64,000 bases of DNA from B69-G16 sp964501905 (GCA_964501905.1 CAZCTW010000002.1:1-64000), one strand, 5' to 3'; shown: positions 43,225 through 52,094, numbered from the stretch's first letter. Made by a program: numbers and translations. Notes: generated by a model from the letters alone, not told the origin.

Positions 43225-43932
43225 ATGTATAGAAAAGATATACACGGGTCTGTAATTTTTAAAGGAGAAACTATAACAGATGTTTATCCGAGAGTTCTCG
43301 AGTATGTAGCGGGTAAAGAATACTGTTATGCTCTCGTAGTCGAGGTAAAGAACCCCATCTCTCTATCAGAGGAACTTGTTGACGAGGAATTATCTCTAAC
43401 TGGCGTTAATTTAGGCAGAGAAACACATGAGAAGTATAAACGATTTGTGTTTAGCGACGGTAAGTCTGGAGTGGAGAAGATAAGGAATAGGATTAGGATG
43501 TTCTCTAAGGGCAAGTATCGACGCGCTATTGCAAGCTTTAAACAGTTAAACTTTATTCTCAGGGCTCTGCAAGTTGTAGAGAAGAGGATATGGCTCTATA
43601 ATAGGCTTTTCTGCCTAACTGTAAACCCGAGCCTAAAGTCTCTATCGCATGTACACATGTCTAACAAACCCGTTCCTCCCCGCCTTCTCCTCTTAGATTT
43701 TAAGCCTAAAGGTGAGTACTTGAGTTTAATATCTGTTTGGAGGTTAGAGTACGTGGACACGGCAGCGTATGGGAATTGGATAGCCTTATCACTCCTGCTA
43801 GGAGAAGTATGCCGTAAATCGGGGAGAAAGCCTGGGTATTTGACGGTTGTGATTAACAAGGCGGTACTTAAAGATCCGGCTGCTTCCAAATACTTGCTCG
43901 AAACTTTTAAGAGCAGATATTTACTAAGTTAA
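43225..43932 (+). CDS. Thymidylate-synthase-like protein lacking the catalytic Cys
   Basis: 235 residues, the size of archaeal ThyA-type enzymes. The order of ThyA landmarks is visible: GKYRRAIASF (resembling the S-R-R-A-I phosphate-binding segment), LISVWRLEYVDTAAYGNWIA (R173, D178 and N184 at the R-S-x-D ... N positions) and GRKPGYLTVVINKAVL (G-x-L-T ... H-x-Y region). But the P-C-x-x-x-x-Q-F motif reads PPRLLLLDF (151-159), with Arg153 where the nucleophilic Cys should be. So it should not make dTMP by the standard mechanism. Fold assignment is by eye. Confidence 0.55.
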   Translation: MYRKDIHGSVIFKGETITDVYPRVLEYVAGKEYCYALVVEVKNPISLSEELVDEELSLTGVNLGRETHEKYKRFVFSDGKSGVEKIRNRIRMFSKGKYRRAIASFKQLNFILRALQVVEKRIWLYNRLFCLTVNPSLKSLSHVHMSNKPVPPRLLLLDFKPKGEYLSLISVWRLEYVDTAAYGNWIALSLLLGEVCRKSGRKPGYLTVVINKAVLKDPAASKYLLETFKSRYLLS

Positions 43933-43972
43933 CCGCGATAAGTCCATATCACTCGAGGAGCTTCGGGTATCT

Positions 43973-44215
43973 ATGGAGGATATAGTAGTCGTGAGGATAG
44001 GTAAAAAAGGCATAACCGATGAGATTATAGCTGAGATAGATAATGTCCTAGAGAAACGCGGGATAGTGAAAGTTAAACTGCTCAGGAACTTTAGAGAAAC
44101 TTATGGAATTGATCGATCTGAAGTCGCAACTCTGCTCTCCGAGAAGCTTAAAGCCTGCATTGAAGATGTCCGCGGGTTTACAATAATCTTGAGAAGACAA
44201 AAATTTATAAAATGA
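43973..44215 (+). CDS. YhbY/CRM-domain RNA-binding protein
   Basis: 80 residues. VVVRIGKKGITDEIIAEIDN followed by LEKRGIVKVKLLRNF is the CRS1-YhbY domain opening; the end ARG-like FTIILRRQKFI suits the 'G-x-x-x-V-L-Y-R' strand. The usual GxxG loop reads GKKG at residues 10-13. CRM proteins bind structured RNA and associate with pre-50S ribosomes in bacteria. Starts 40 bases after the ThyA-like gene. Confidence 0.85.
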   Translation: MEDIVVVRIGKKGITDEIIAEIDNVLEKRGIVKVKLLRNFRETYGIDRSEVATLLSEKLKACIEDVRGFTIILRRQKFIK

Positions 44216-44247
44216 GATTTTAATTGAGCTGACATATACCCGTTAGC

Positions 44248-45012
44248 TTATCTAAATAGCCACTTTTCTCTAATCATGTTCAACTCCTCGGCAGACGACG
44301 TTTCACAGACTTCATATTCAAGGCCTCTAATTATAGCCACTGGAATTCCTTCACCACCATTGCCTTTAACTAGCTCAGCGGCAGCCGCGATTTCATCGGC
44401 CAATGCTATCCTCTTAATTTTTAAAACGTAGCCTTTCCAATCCTTTTTACCCCTGTAATCTTTAAAAGGAAGTATTCCGGATAGCCCTATAGCCATATCG
44501 ACCTGTCCTTCGCGCAGCGGTCTCCCATAGGTATCAGTTATCACTACGGCTACGTTTTTACCGGTTAGTTTTCTTATGGATTCTCTCAACACTCTAGCTG
44601 AGTGGTCCGGATCTAGAGGGAGTAGGACTACAACATCTTCTCTTCCTGCTACGTTTGACCGGTCTATACCGGCGTTTGCGCACACTATTCCGTGCCTAGT
44701 CTCGGCTATTATATGCCCCCTCTCGACCTTAACTATGCTCTTAGATTCATTTAGGATTAACTGTACGAGCCTAGGATCCTTCCTCACCGCCTTGCCTAAC
44801 TTTTCAGCCTCCTGGCTTACGTCGACTTCCTCTAAGAAGATTATTCTGTCCTCAGATTTGGAGACAATCTTCGAAGATACTACAATTATATCTCTATCCC
44901 TTATACCTACTCCCTCCTTCTCGGCACATTTTACTATGATCTTAGCTAAATCGTCCCCGGGCTTTATCTCAGGAATAGTTTCTAAACCGAATATCATTAT
45001 CTTTTTAGCCAT
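44248..45012 (-). CDS. cofE: Coenzyme F420-0:L-glutamate ligase
   Basis: Adds glutamates to F420-0 with GTP. Family features: GLETIPEIKPGDDLAKII at the N terminus, DIIVVSSKIVSKSE, the RHGIVCANAGIDRSNV segment, VVITDTYGRPLREGQVDMAI, and KDWKGYVLKIKRIALADEIA. Length 254 is typical of archaeal CofE. Implies that the organism makes coenzyme F420. Alone here, no other cof genes in the window. Confidence 0.95.
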   Translation of the reverse strand: MAKKIMIFGLETIPEIKPGDDLAKIIVKCAEKEGVGIRDRDIIVVSSKIVSKSEDRIIFLEEVDVSQEAEKLGKAVRKDPRLVQLILNESKSIVKVERGHIIAETRHGIVCANAGIDRSNVAGREDVVVLLPLDPDHSARVLRESIRKLTGKNVAVVITDTYGRPLREGQVDMAIGLSGILPFKDYRGKKDWKGYVLKIKRIALADEIAAAAELVKGNGGEGIPVAIIRGLEYEVCETSSAEELNMIREKWLFR

Positions 45013-45110
45013 TTTTCCACTCTAGCCTAGCTACCTAGATTTCTAGCAACAATCTACAACTTAAGAATTACGTATTAATTACGGCAACGCGAAGAATTAG
45101 TTAGGAGGTA

Positions 45111-45836
45111 ATGATGACAAAACAGAAAGCCTCGAAAAGGTGCCTGTTAATATCGTATTTGCGGTGTGCTAGAAAATTCTTTTCTAATAGAGAATTAGCT
45201 GAGACACTTGAAATACCAGAGCCCGTGCTTTCACGCTATGTGACTGGCAAGTCTCTGCCTAACGAAAGAAACAGCGAATTGCTGCTCGAAAAGATTAGAA
45301 AGCTTAAACTTGTAAGGAGAATTCTTGAAGCTAAAATCGAAATAGGTAGGGATAAACTTGTTAATTTACACAGAGTAATCTTTGATACACCTTTTCTCCG
45401 AATGGCTTCGATAGATGCTTATTTAGAGTATGAAGATGCAAACATAGATGGTGTTGTTACCGCCGCTGTTAATGGGGTTCCCTTAGCAACTTTAGTGGCT
45501 GAGATTCTGCAAACGGATTTATGCATAGCTAAAAGGGAGAGGGATGCGGGTGAGATAGAATACTACAGCGTGGATATAGTCTATCCTCCGCCTAGTCCTA
45601 GAAGGGTCAGTTTTTACGTGCCAAAAAGATTAGTCGCGAATAAGAAGAGAGTACTCGTAGTAGACGACTTGATATGTTCAGGGAAAACTCTAGATGCCTT
45701 GGCTAAGCTTATGGAAAAATCTGGATCTAAGATAGTGGGCTTATATGCTCTCGTAGCGGTAGGACATGAGTGGCGAGATAAAGTCCCCGCCTCCCTGGAG
45801 AAAATGGTTATAATAAAATCTGTAGATTTTAGCTAA
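45111..45836 (+). CDS. HTH-phosphoribosyltransferase regulator (GfcR/PurR-like)
   Basis: N-terminal helix-turn-helix (about 20-65; NRELAETLEIPEPVLSRYVT then GKSLP) and a C-terminal type I phosphoribosyltransferase fold with the PRPP loop VLVVDDLICSGKTLDALA. This pairing is seen in archaeal OPRT-like regulators such as haloarchaeal GfcR and in bacterial PurR. The PRPP loop has ICSGKT rather than the common TGxT. It probably senses a nucleotide, PRPP or a sugar phosphate and controls transcription; enzymatic activity is doubtful. AGGAGG ribosome-binding site. Confidence 0.82.
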   Translation: MMTKQKASKRCLLISYLRCARKFFSNRELAETLEIPEPVLSRYVTGKSLPNERNSELLLEKIRKLKLVRRILEAKIEIGRDKLVNLHRVIFDTPFLRMASIDAYLEYEDANIDGVVTAAVNGVPLATLVAEILQTDLCIAKRERDAGEIEYYSVDIVYPPPSPRRVSFYVPKRLVANKKRVLVVDDLICSGKTLDALAKLMEKSGSKIVGLYALVAVGHEWRDKVPASLEKMVIIKSVDFS

Positions 45837-46374
45837 AACTCAGTAGGCTAGACAAGTGGATTTTCACTTTCTCGTATAACGGCACGGCTAAAAACACATT
45901 TACAGCAGTTTGTATAACGTTAAACACCGCTACTATCGGTATAAACGCGATTACTGCGCTATATGGGAGTCCATAAAGTAGAGGAACAAGCGCATAGTTA
46001 GCCACGCACATGATTGCTACCCTAGTCAAAGCGCCCAGCGCAAAAGATGAGAGAACAAACCACTTAGTGTTTCTCCAGAATCTCTTGGACGCGTATATTC
46101 CAAGTATGGTCGAGAGTTCAGCTAGACCTTTGAAGAAAGCTCCATAAGGGTTGGGTCCTTTGAAGGGTGGACGGGGGAGCGCTATTATGAAGGAGGCTAT
46201 TAGAGTTGAAGATATAGCTGAGGGTAGCCCGAAGATGTATAAGGCTAGAAGCAGGGGTACTCCGGTAATGTCGATCGTCAGAAACTTGTAGAAGGGTACG
46301 TCTATAGGCAGTATTTCTAGGACCGCGGCTATAGCGCCTAGTATAACTGTACCAGAAATTTGCCTGCTTCTCAT
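45829..46374 (-). CDS. ECF transporter S component, RibU-like
   Basis: 181 residues, about five to six membrane segments. The pattern LTIDITGVPLLLALYIFG then GPNPYGAFFKGLAELSTILG matches the RibU-type arrangement ('x-D-x-S-x-x-P', then a 'K-N-L' like loop), so riboflavin is the best guess. It has no ATPase of its own nearby and would use a shared energising module. The gene overlaps the convergent phosphoribosyltransferase gene by 8 bases, and its promoter region holds a C/D sRNA gene on the same strand. Confidence 0.75.
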   Translation of the reverse strand: MRSRQISGTVILGAIAAVLEILPIDVPFYKFLTIDITGVPLLLALYIFGLPSAISSTLIASFIIALPRPPFKGPNPYGAFFKGLAELSTILGIYASKRFWRNTKWFVLSSFALGALTRVAIMCVANYALVPLLYGLPYSAVIAFIPIVAVFNVIQTAVNVFLAVPLYEKVKIHLSSLLSFS

Positions 46375-46409
46375 ATTTGTGACGATAGAAAAAGCCTATT
46401 TAAACGTTT

Positions 46410-46468
46410 CCCTTCAGTTCACTGGCGGCTCTTCACCGTTTCTGCAAGGGTGTGTATTCATCATCAAA
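46410..46468 (-). ncRNA. Box C/D guide sRNA
   Basis: Minus-strand order: C box ATGATGA (46464-46458), 13-nt guide ATACACACCCTTG, D' box CAGA (46444-46441), 5-nt spacer AACGG, C' box TGAAGA (46435-46430), 12-nt guide GCCGCCAGTGAA (46429-46418), D box CTGA (46417-46414). Spacing is normal for archaeal dual guides. A symmetric TATA-like ATATATTTAAAT (46485-46496) lies about 24 bases upstream and could also drive the + strand zinc-ribbon gene. The terminal stem is weak, so confidence is below that of the other two sRNAs. Confidence 0.7.
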
Positions 46469-46514
46469 TTAGTTTGCTTAGCTAATATATTTAAATCTGC
46501 TACCATACTTCGAA

Positions 46515-47696
46515 ATGATGCAAAACTTGAGAGAAATTAGAATTTTAAAGAGCTTCACTACTAGAGATGGGAAACTCATTTATATTTCCGCAATCGCTAG
46601 GGCCGAGGATGGTCTTTACCTTAAGGAGTACTTAGATTCAGCTGTAGACCGTTTTGCAAGAGAGTTATCTTATGAGGAGGCTATGGGGGACGTTTTAAGG
46701 AGAAAGGTACTTGAATTTTTAGAAGAAAGTGGAGTTAAAGTTGAAAGTTTAGAAATAGCAGTCTCATATAGATGCCCGGTGTGCGGAGCTTCTATAGAAT
46801 TAACCCCCGAGACTGTTATATACGTGTGCCCTTACTGTGGTTGGGCCGGCGACGTAAGCGGTAGATCTAGGAGAGTACTTGTATGGCCCTCCGTCGATTA
46901 TAACCGTGTTTTAGGTAGCTTAATGCGAGTCGTTAGGCGTAGAATAAGGGTCAGCGAAGCCGTGTTGAAGTATATTCCGCTGTGGATTGTAGACGCCGAC
47001 GCCGACGTTTACTATGAGGGCTACTATAAGGTTAAACGCAATAATAAGTATGTCACTAGGTACGGGAGAGGAAGGTTTAGAGAGAAACTGGTATACCCGG
47101 TTATTGCCAGACTCAACGCCGAGATTTTCGCTAGTGAGGAATTGAAAAGAGATGTTGTAGGATCTATGAAAAAGCTTCCGCCTTTAGACCTAGACGTGGA
47201 GATTGGCAAGCAGATAGCCAGACAGGTTCTAGCCCCCGAGATTGAAGAAGACGAGGCTCTAAAACTGGCCAGAGACGAGTTGGAAAATCTTTACATCGAG
47301 AGAGCGCTGAATGAGTTGGGCGGCAGGAGAGCTATCGATAAAAAGCTTACAGAGTTTAAGGCAGAGATAAAGGTATATAATCCTAGACTGACTTTAGCGC
47401 CGCTCTGGGTTATAACCTATCAGTGGCGGGGAAGCATCTATACGGCGGCGGTTAGCGGCATTGAAGGGAAAGCTTTAAGGGCTGAGCTTCCACTAACACT
47501 TTGGAAGAGACTGACTTATATAGCCGCTGCCTATTTTACTGCTTTGTTTTCAGGAGGGCTACTGGAACTCGCGTATAGAATGGGCAGGGACGAAGATTCA
47601 GGGAAACTACTCTTGCTGATTCTAGCTGGAGGATTTCTCGGAACGCTTTTCTTTTTAAAAAACGCTTTTAAAGAATATGAGCTTTGGAGAGGTTAG
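46515..47696 (+). CDS. Membrane protein with N-terminal zinc ribbon (copy 1)
   Basis: 393 residues. A leading domain (1-85) is followed by a four-Cys zinc ribbon (YRCPVCGASIELTPETVIYV then CPYCGW, about 90-117), a soluble region with paired KYIPLWIVDADADVYYEGYY and TLAPLWVITYQWRGSIYTAA beta elements, and two C-terminal helices (LTYIAAAYFTALFSGGLLEL and LLLLILAGGFLGTLFFL). The next gene has the same outline, so they are paralogues. ATG lies 25 bases after the TATA box, probably leaderless. Function unknown. Confidence 0.78.
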   Translation: MMQNLREIRILKSFTTRDGKLIYISAIARAEDGLYLKEYLDSAVDRFARELSYEEAMGDVLRRKVLEFLEESGVKVESLEIAVSYRCPVCGASIELTPETVIYVCPYCGWAGDVSGRSRRVLVWPSVDYNRVLGSLMRVVRRRIRVSEAVLKYIPLWIVDADADVYYEGYYKVKRNNKYVTRYGRGRFREKLVYPVIARLNAEIFASEELKRDVVGSMKKLPPLDLDVEIGKQIARQVLAPEIEEDEALKLARDELENLYIERALNELGGRRAIDKKLTEFKAEIKVYNPRLTLAPLWVITYQWRGSIYTAAVSGIEGKALRAELPLTLWKRLTYIAAAYFTALFSGGLLELAYRMGRDEDSGKLLLLILAGGFLGTLFFLKNAFKEYELWRG

Positions 47697-47698
47697 AC

Positions 47699-48688
47699 AT
47701 GGAGAGGCAGGTTATCTGTCCTTACTGTAGCGCGCCCATAAGTGTTACGCCCTATGAAAATGTGATTACATGCCCCTACTGTGGTACAACTTTCGTCAGA
47801 GGCGGCGGGATAGTAAAGGACCACAGAATGGGTATGGTCAATTATTCGCCTAAGGAAATCTTCGAGATTTTCAAAGAGTGGGCTTTAAGAAAGCCGGAGA
47901 CTCCGGACGATATATCCATAAAGGCTTCTATAATTGGCTATAGTTTAACCCTATACCCATACTGGGTTTTTAGAATGGATATAGAGGCTTCCTACTCCGC
48001 ACATAAATCTGGAAGATACGGCTTCTTGAGAGAGCCTCCGCAGGTTTCAAGAACAGAACATGAATCTTTGACCATCTCTGTTCCAGCGACTAGAGAAATG
48101 AAAGGCACCGTCCTCTCCGACTACGAATTCGGTATGAGAGGTAAGATCTACTACAATAGTCAGGTCGTTAGGAAATGGAACGCGAAGATCTTAAACGCTG
48201 ACATCGACGTGAAAAAAGCCGAGGAGAAAGCGCGTAGAAAAGCCTTGGATTTTATAAGGCGAAAACTGGAAAGAACTGGGTTGATCAACATAAAGTTTAA
48301 CCCCTCTACTAAAGTTAAGGTCGCGGATTTAACGTATGTTCACATACCTGTTTACAAAATAGTCTACAGATATGGCGGCAGGCAGTACTCTTTCCTCGCC
48401 GACGCTTCCGATTCTAGAATAATCTACGCCGAAATACCGACTGGTAAGGTTTTCAGAATTATATCGGCAGGAGCTGCATTGGCTTCCCTGATTTTCGCGG
48501 GGCTTGTGTTTTTAATCAGTTTTAAGCTCGGCGCCGTTTGCTTCGCCACGTATAGTGGCTCTTTAATGACGCTTATCTCAGCTTTTATGTTCTTTAAAGC
48601 TTTAAAGGGAGTTGTCGTGGTTGGCAAATATAGGAAAGAGGAGGAGATTGAGGAGAAGATAGCGAAATATGTAGTGAAGTACATATAA
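47699..48688 (+). CDS. Membrane protein with N-terminal zinc ribbon (copy 2)
   Basis: 329 residues. Zinc ribbon at the very start (VICPYCSAPISVTPYENVIT then CPYCGTTF), a soluble part with SLTLYPYWVFRMDIEASYSA and YVHIPVYKIVYRYGGRQYSF (each matching a 'L-x-P-x-W/Y-x-x' beta pair of copy 1), and two C-terminal helices. ATG at 47699 is chosen over an upstream TTG because it follows copy 1's stop by 2 bases and has GGAGAGG ahead. Probably forms a complex with copy 1. Function unknown. Confidence 0.78.
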   Translation: MERQVICPYCSAPISVTPYENVITCPYCGTTFVRGGGIVKDHRMGMVNYSPKEIFEIFKEWALRKPETPDDISIKASIIGYSLTLYPYWVFRMDIEASYSAHKSGRYGFLREPPQVSRTEHESLTISVPATREMKGTVLSDYEFGMRGKIYYNSQVVRKWNAKILNADIDVKKAEEKARRKALDFIRRKLERTGLINIKFNPSTKVKVADLTYVHIPVYKIVYRYGGRQYSFLADASDSRIIYAEIPTGKVFRIISAGAALASLIFAGLVFLISFKLGAVCFATYSGSLMTLISAFMFFKALKGVVVVGKYRKEEEIEEKIAKYVVKYI

Positions 48689-48736
48689 TCTCCTTAATTT
48701 TATAAATTTTTGAACAACTACAAAGCGGTGGTAGGT

Positions 48737-50101
48737 TTGAGCGAAGGCGCTAGAGCAAAAATTATTGAGGAAGAATTATACAAAAGAGGTTTTAAACCTT
48801 CCAAAAAACTAAACATTAAACTTCTGATGATTCTATCACTGGCAATGTCCATCGCAGGAGTACTCATAATCTACACTTTAGCCCAACAGGCCAGCGCACC
48901 ATATGCGGCGATAGCCGACATATACGGCAACTATTTGATGAACTATGCGACTGTTAAGATTAAAGGCATCGTTACCGGAATACCGTATTTTGATAACTCA
49001 ACCGGCAGGCTTAACATAAGGTTTGAAGTTGACGACGGAACCGGTAGGATGAATGTTTACGCCTACCACCCAGTTTCCCTAGATTTGATCTCCGCCGGGA
49101 AAATCCCCCTTCCTGGAGATTACGTCGTAGCCGAGGTACAACTTAGAGTCAGAGAAACCTATACTTATGGAATACTTCAGATAGCCGACCTACTAGAGAT
49201 AAACTCTACCTCGCTTGAACCCCCTATCGAAGTTGGAGTCCTCACTCAGGATTTAGCTTGGAAAAATGTCAAGGCTAAAGGTTCCGTAACCAGCGTTAGA
49301 ACCGTAAGCACCGGTATACTCTTCGAAATAGATACGGGAGAGAGCGATATAGACGTACTATTGCCGAATTTGCTTAGCTTTTATGATAAAGAAAAATTCT
49401 ACTCGGTCGCTAACCAGATAGCGCCTGGAGCTAGAGTTGAAGTCGTCGGCGTAGTATACCTCTATAAAGGCTCATACCCGGAGATACTAGTTAGGCGGAT
49501 CGAAGATCTTAAAGTCCTACCTCCGGAGAAGGCGGTTAAAGCTTTGATATCCGAGCTTGAAGAGTACGAAGGTAAAAAGGTGCTGTTAACTGCATCTATA
49601 AAAGTTCTTGAGTATGTGTCAGAATCTAGAGAGTACACGTTGAAACTGGAGGATAGCACCGGCTCCGTAAAGGCTGTGGCTAGCAGAGACTTACTGATGA
49701 ACTTAAACCCGTTCGATCTAGTGGCTAACTCGGTAGAGGCAACCGGTTCTGTAAAGAGGATAGGAGGGGAGCTAGTTGTCCAAATTGAAAAGTTAAATAC
49801 CGTGAAAGGGTGGAACGGGAAAACGTATGAAATTTCAGAAATTGATAGAGGTATTCTGGGGGAGATAGTCGCTGTCCAAGGAGAAGTAGAGAGCTTGAGC
49901 GTTAGAAGTACGATAGTTCTATTTTACCTGAGTGACTCTACCGGGAAAATTAAAATTTTCATACCTAGAAGCGTTTATGACAGAATAGAAGGTGTAGAAA
50001 TTACCGAAGGCGAAATCCTCACGCTAGCCGGCTACGTTTACGAGTATAGGGGGGAGCTTGAGATAGTGATATTCTCTCCTCTCGGAGTTAGAGGTGGTTA
50101 G
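48737..50101 (+). CDS. Membrane-anchored protein with tandem OB folds
   Basis: About 454 residues: one signal-anchor helix (LLMILSLAMSIAGVLIIYTL) then four OB-fold-like units outside the membrane, each with the pattern 'V-x-x-x-G-x-V-x-x ... D-x-T-G-x-x': RFEVDDGTGRMNVYAY, VKAKGSVTSVRTVSTGI, LKLEDSTGSVKAVAS, and YLSDSTGKIKIFIPR. OB folds often bind single-stranded nucleic acid or oligosaccharide; ligand unknown. TTG at 48737 has GGTGG 4-5 bases upstream and is preferred to TTG at 48710. Follows the zinc-ribbon pair, precedes a TctA-like permease by 2 bases. Confidence 0.78.
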   Translation: MSEGARAKIIEEELYKRGFKPSKKLNIKLLMILSLAMSIAGVLIIYTLAQQASAPYAAIADIYGNYLMNYATVKIKGIVTGIPYFDNSTGRLNIRFEVDDGTGRMNVYAYHPVSLDLISAGKIPLPGDYVVAEVQLRVRETYTYGILQIADLLEINSTSLEPPIEVGVLTQDLAWKNVKAKGSVTSVRTVSTGILFEIDTGESDIDVLLPNLLSFYDKEKFYSVANQIAPGARVEVVGVVYLYKGSYPEILVRRIEDLKVLPPEKAVKALISELEEYEGKKVLLTASIKVLEYVSESREYTLKLEDSTGSVKAVASRDLLMNLNPFDLVANSVEATGSVKRIGGELVVQIEKLNTVKGWNGKTYEISEIDRGILGEIVAVQGEVESLSVRSTIVLFYLSDSTGKIKIFIPRSVYDRIEGVEITEGEILTLAGYVYEYRGELEIVIFSPLGVRGG

Positions 50102-50103
50102 AG

Positions 50104-51420
50104 GTGCTGGATCCTATAGGAGTATTCATATGGACTCTCTTCGGTGTGCTTCTAGGACTTATCTTTTCCTGGATGCCTGGCTTCCACATATATAACATAG
50201 TGGCTCTACTGACTGCTACCGGTGCTCTCTTTACGTTCATTCCCGTTGACGCTTTTCCCTTCTTCGTCTTAGGCTCGTTAGTGGCTTTCGCTTACGCCAG
50301 CATATTATCAACAGTCTACTTCAGCGTAGCCGATGATACCATGATATTCCTCTTATTCCCTACTCAGCGCTATATAATACACGGCAAGGGGCACGAAGCC
50401 GTACTCCTCACTCTACTAGGAACTTTAGGAGGCTCAATAATTCTGGCTGCCTCTCTACCTATTCTTCCCGTAGTAGTGCCTATTCTGAGGGAACTTCTAA
50501 ACCCCTATATCCACCTATTCCTCGGCGCCTTAGTGATATTCATGTTCATGAGCGAGTGGCTGAAATTTGGAGATAGAGAGGAAAAACCGTTCATTAGGTT
50601 CGCGGTTGCCTGGACCCAGGCTTTAGGCGGAGCTTTCGTCTTTCTGGCTTCAGGGATTTTAGGCTTTATATTAATGTATACTAATGTCCTGCCAGCAACG
50701 ATGGCTTATGTAAGGCTTACCCCCATGTTTCTGGGTTTCTTCGGACTACCATGGGTTATTCTAAACGTGCTATCCGATATCCCGATAGCGCCTCAAGTTA
50801 CCGAAGATAAAATTGGAACTGATAGACGGGCCTTATTAAGTGGTGTACTGGGCGGCGCGCTCGGCGGTTACATCGCGGCTTTCTTCCCCGTGATAACTGG
50901 AGGAATGGGGGCTCTCGTAGCCGGGCATATAACGTCGCAGAGAGGGGATGATGCTTTTATAGTCAGTCAGGGGGCTAACAGGTTTGTATACTATGTCGGT
51001 GCTTTCCTTTTCCTATTTCTGCCAGCAGCCTCGCTCACTAGAGGAGGAGCAGCGTGGCTTGTGAGCAGCATCTATCAACCTAAAAGCTATAGAGAGTACA
51101 TGTACGCTATGGGTGCTTTGCTCCTAGCTAGTGGCTTATCTTTCGCCTTAACCTTGTACTTATCGAAAGCTGTAGCGAAGATTGTCTCTCGAAGCTATAA
51201 GAAAGTGTCTTACATAGTCGCTTTCCTACTTGTTGGAGTAGCATGGGCTCTCACGGGTCCTATGGGGGTTTTTGTCATGCTAGTGGCTACAGCTATAGGC
51301 TTAACCGCCGCTGTGTTTAATACTAGGCGCAGCTACTGTTTAGGAGGTATAATCTTCCCGATATTGCTAAGCATGACCGGAGTAGCGGATACATTTGCAA
51401 GGCTTATAGGCTTAGTATAG
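50104..51420 (+). CDS. TctA-like (DUF112/COG1784) membrane permease
   Basis: 438 residues with about ten to twelve helices. N-terminal GLIFSWMPGFHIYNIVALLT, FSVADDTMIFLLFPTQRY and the GGALGGYIAAFFPVITGGMG region match the archaeal branch of TctA-like proteins, whose substrate is unknown. The glycine-rich GGMGALVAGHITSQRGDDAF segment is the pore-like motif of the family. No TctB or solute-binding TctC is nearby. The last 88 bases overlap the convergent gene. Confidence 0.82.
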   Translation: MLDPIGVFIWTLFGVLLGLIFSWMPGFHIYNIVALLTATGALFTFIPVDAFPFFVLGSLVAFAYASILSTVYFSVADDTMIFLLFPTQRYIIHGKGHEAVLLTLLGTLGGSIILAASLPILPVVVPILRELLNPYIHLFLGALVIFMFMSEWLKFGDREEKPFIRFAVAWTQALGGAFVFLASGILGFILMYTNVLPATMAYVRLTPMFLGFFGLPWVILNVLSDIPIAPQVTEDKIGTDRRALLSGVLGGALGGYIAAFFPVITGGMGALVAGHITSQRGDDAFIVSQGANRFVYYVGAFLFLFLPAASLTRGGAAWLVSSIYQPKSYREYMYAMGALLLASGLSFALTLYLSKAVAKIVSRSYKKVSYIVAFLLVGVAWALTGPMGVFVMLVATAIGLTAAVFNTRRSYCLGGIIFPILLSMTGVADTFARLIGLV

Positions 51421-52094
51421 GCTTTTTCTCCTTCATCTTCGAAAATTATTTTTTCCTCATACTTTCTGTAAGTCTTTATTAAGTCTAGAACAATCGACTT
51501 ATCGGCTATCCCTTCTAAGAAGTGGAGAAAGGCTATTTCTAACAGGAGTTTTTTAACCTCCGAATTCAGAAATTTATTCCTGTTTAGGGCTAGCACGAAA
51601 TTGGGGCTTCCGCTTTTTATATCTTCCTTTAAGTCTTTTAGATCGTCTATTACGAAATATGCCGCTACGGTGTTCCTAGCCTCGAAGTCGTCTATTGGAA
51701 AACCAAAGGCTCTGGATATCTTAGAGTATAGCTCTACCAGAGATGCTCTAGCTTCGTATCCTTCTATTAAGTAGGCTAATGTTGATGTGATAGTTGGAGC
51801 CTTCTCTAGCTCTAACGCGATAACGTGAACCTTGGCGTTTTCTTCAAAAATTCGCTTCCCCTCTTTCAATATAATACTGAGTAGATCGGCATCAAGCTTT
51901 AGCAATTCTGCTAGTGTATTTACAAGTCTTCTAGCGACGGTGACTCCTGATTCTCCATCACATATATCGTCGATAGACAGCGCGAGTTCTTCTATAATCT
52001 TTAACTGAGAAACAAGATTCTGAACTTTATTACCGTACATCTTGTGCAGCAACTTTTCGTATATCTCGAGGACGTTTACCTCATGTAACGCCAA
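51333..52094 (-). CDS. All-helical hypothetical protein
   Basis: 253 residues of mainly alpha helix (EIYEKLLHKMYGNKVQNLVS, LAELLKLDADLLSIILKEGK, DLIKTYRKYEEKIIFEDEGE), no membrane segment. Not recognised; the SIDDICDGESGVTVARRLVN region is the only Cys-containing part. The C-terminal 29 codons are antisense to the end of the TctA-like gene. If that overlap is not real, a frame change would shorten it, but the frame shows no break. Confidence 0.65.
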   Translation of the reverse strand: MALHEVNVLEIYEKLLHKMYGNKVQNLVSQLKIIEELALSIDDICDGESGVTVARRLVNTLAELLKLDADLLSIILKEGKRIFEENAKVHVIALELEKAPTITSTLAYLIEGYEARASLVELYSKISRAFGFPIDDFEARNTVAAYFVIDDLKDLKEDIKSGSPNFVLALNRNKFLNSEVKKLLLEIAFLHFLEGIADKSIVLDLIKTYRKYEEKIIFEDEGEKAYTKPISLANVSATPVMLSNIGKIIPPKQ

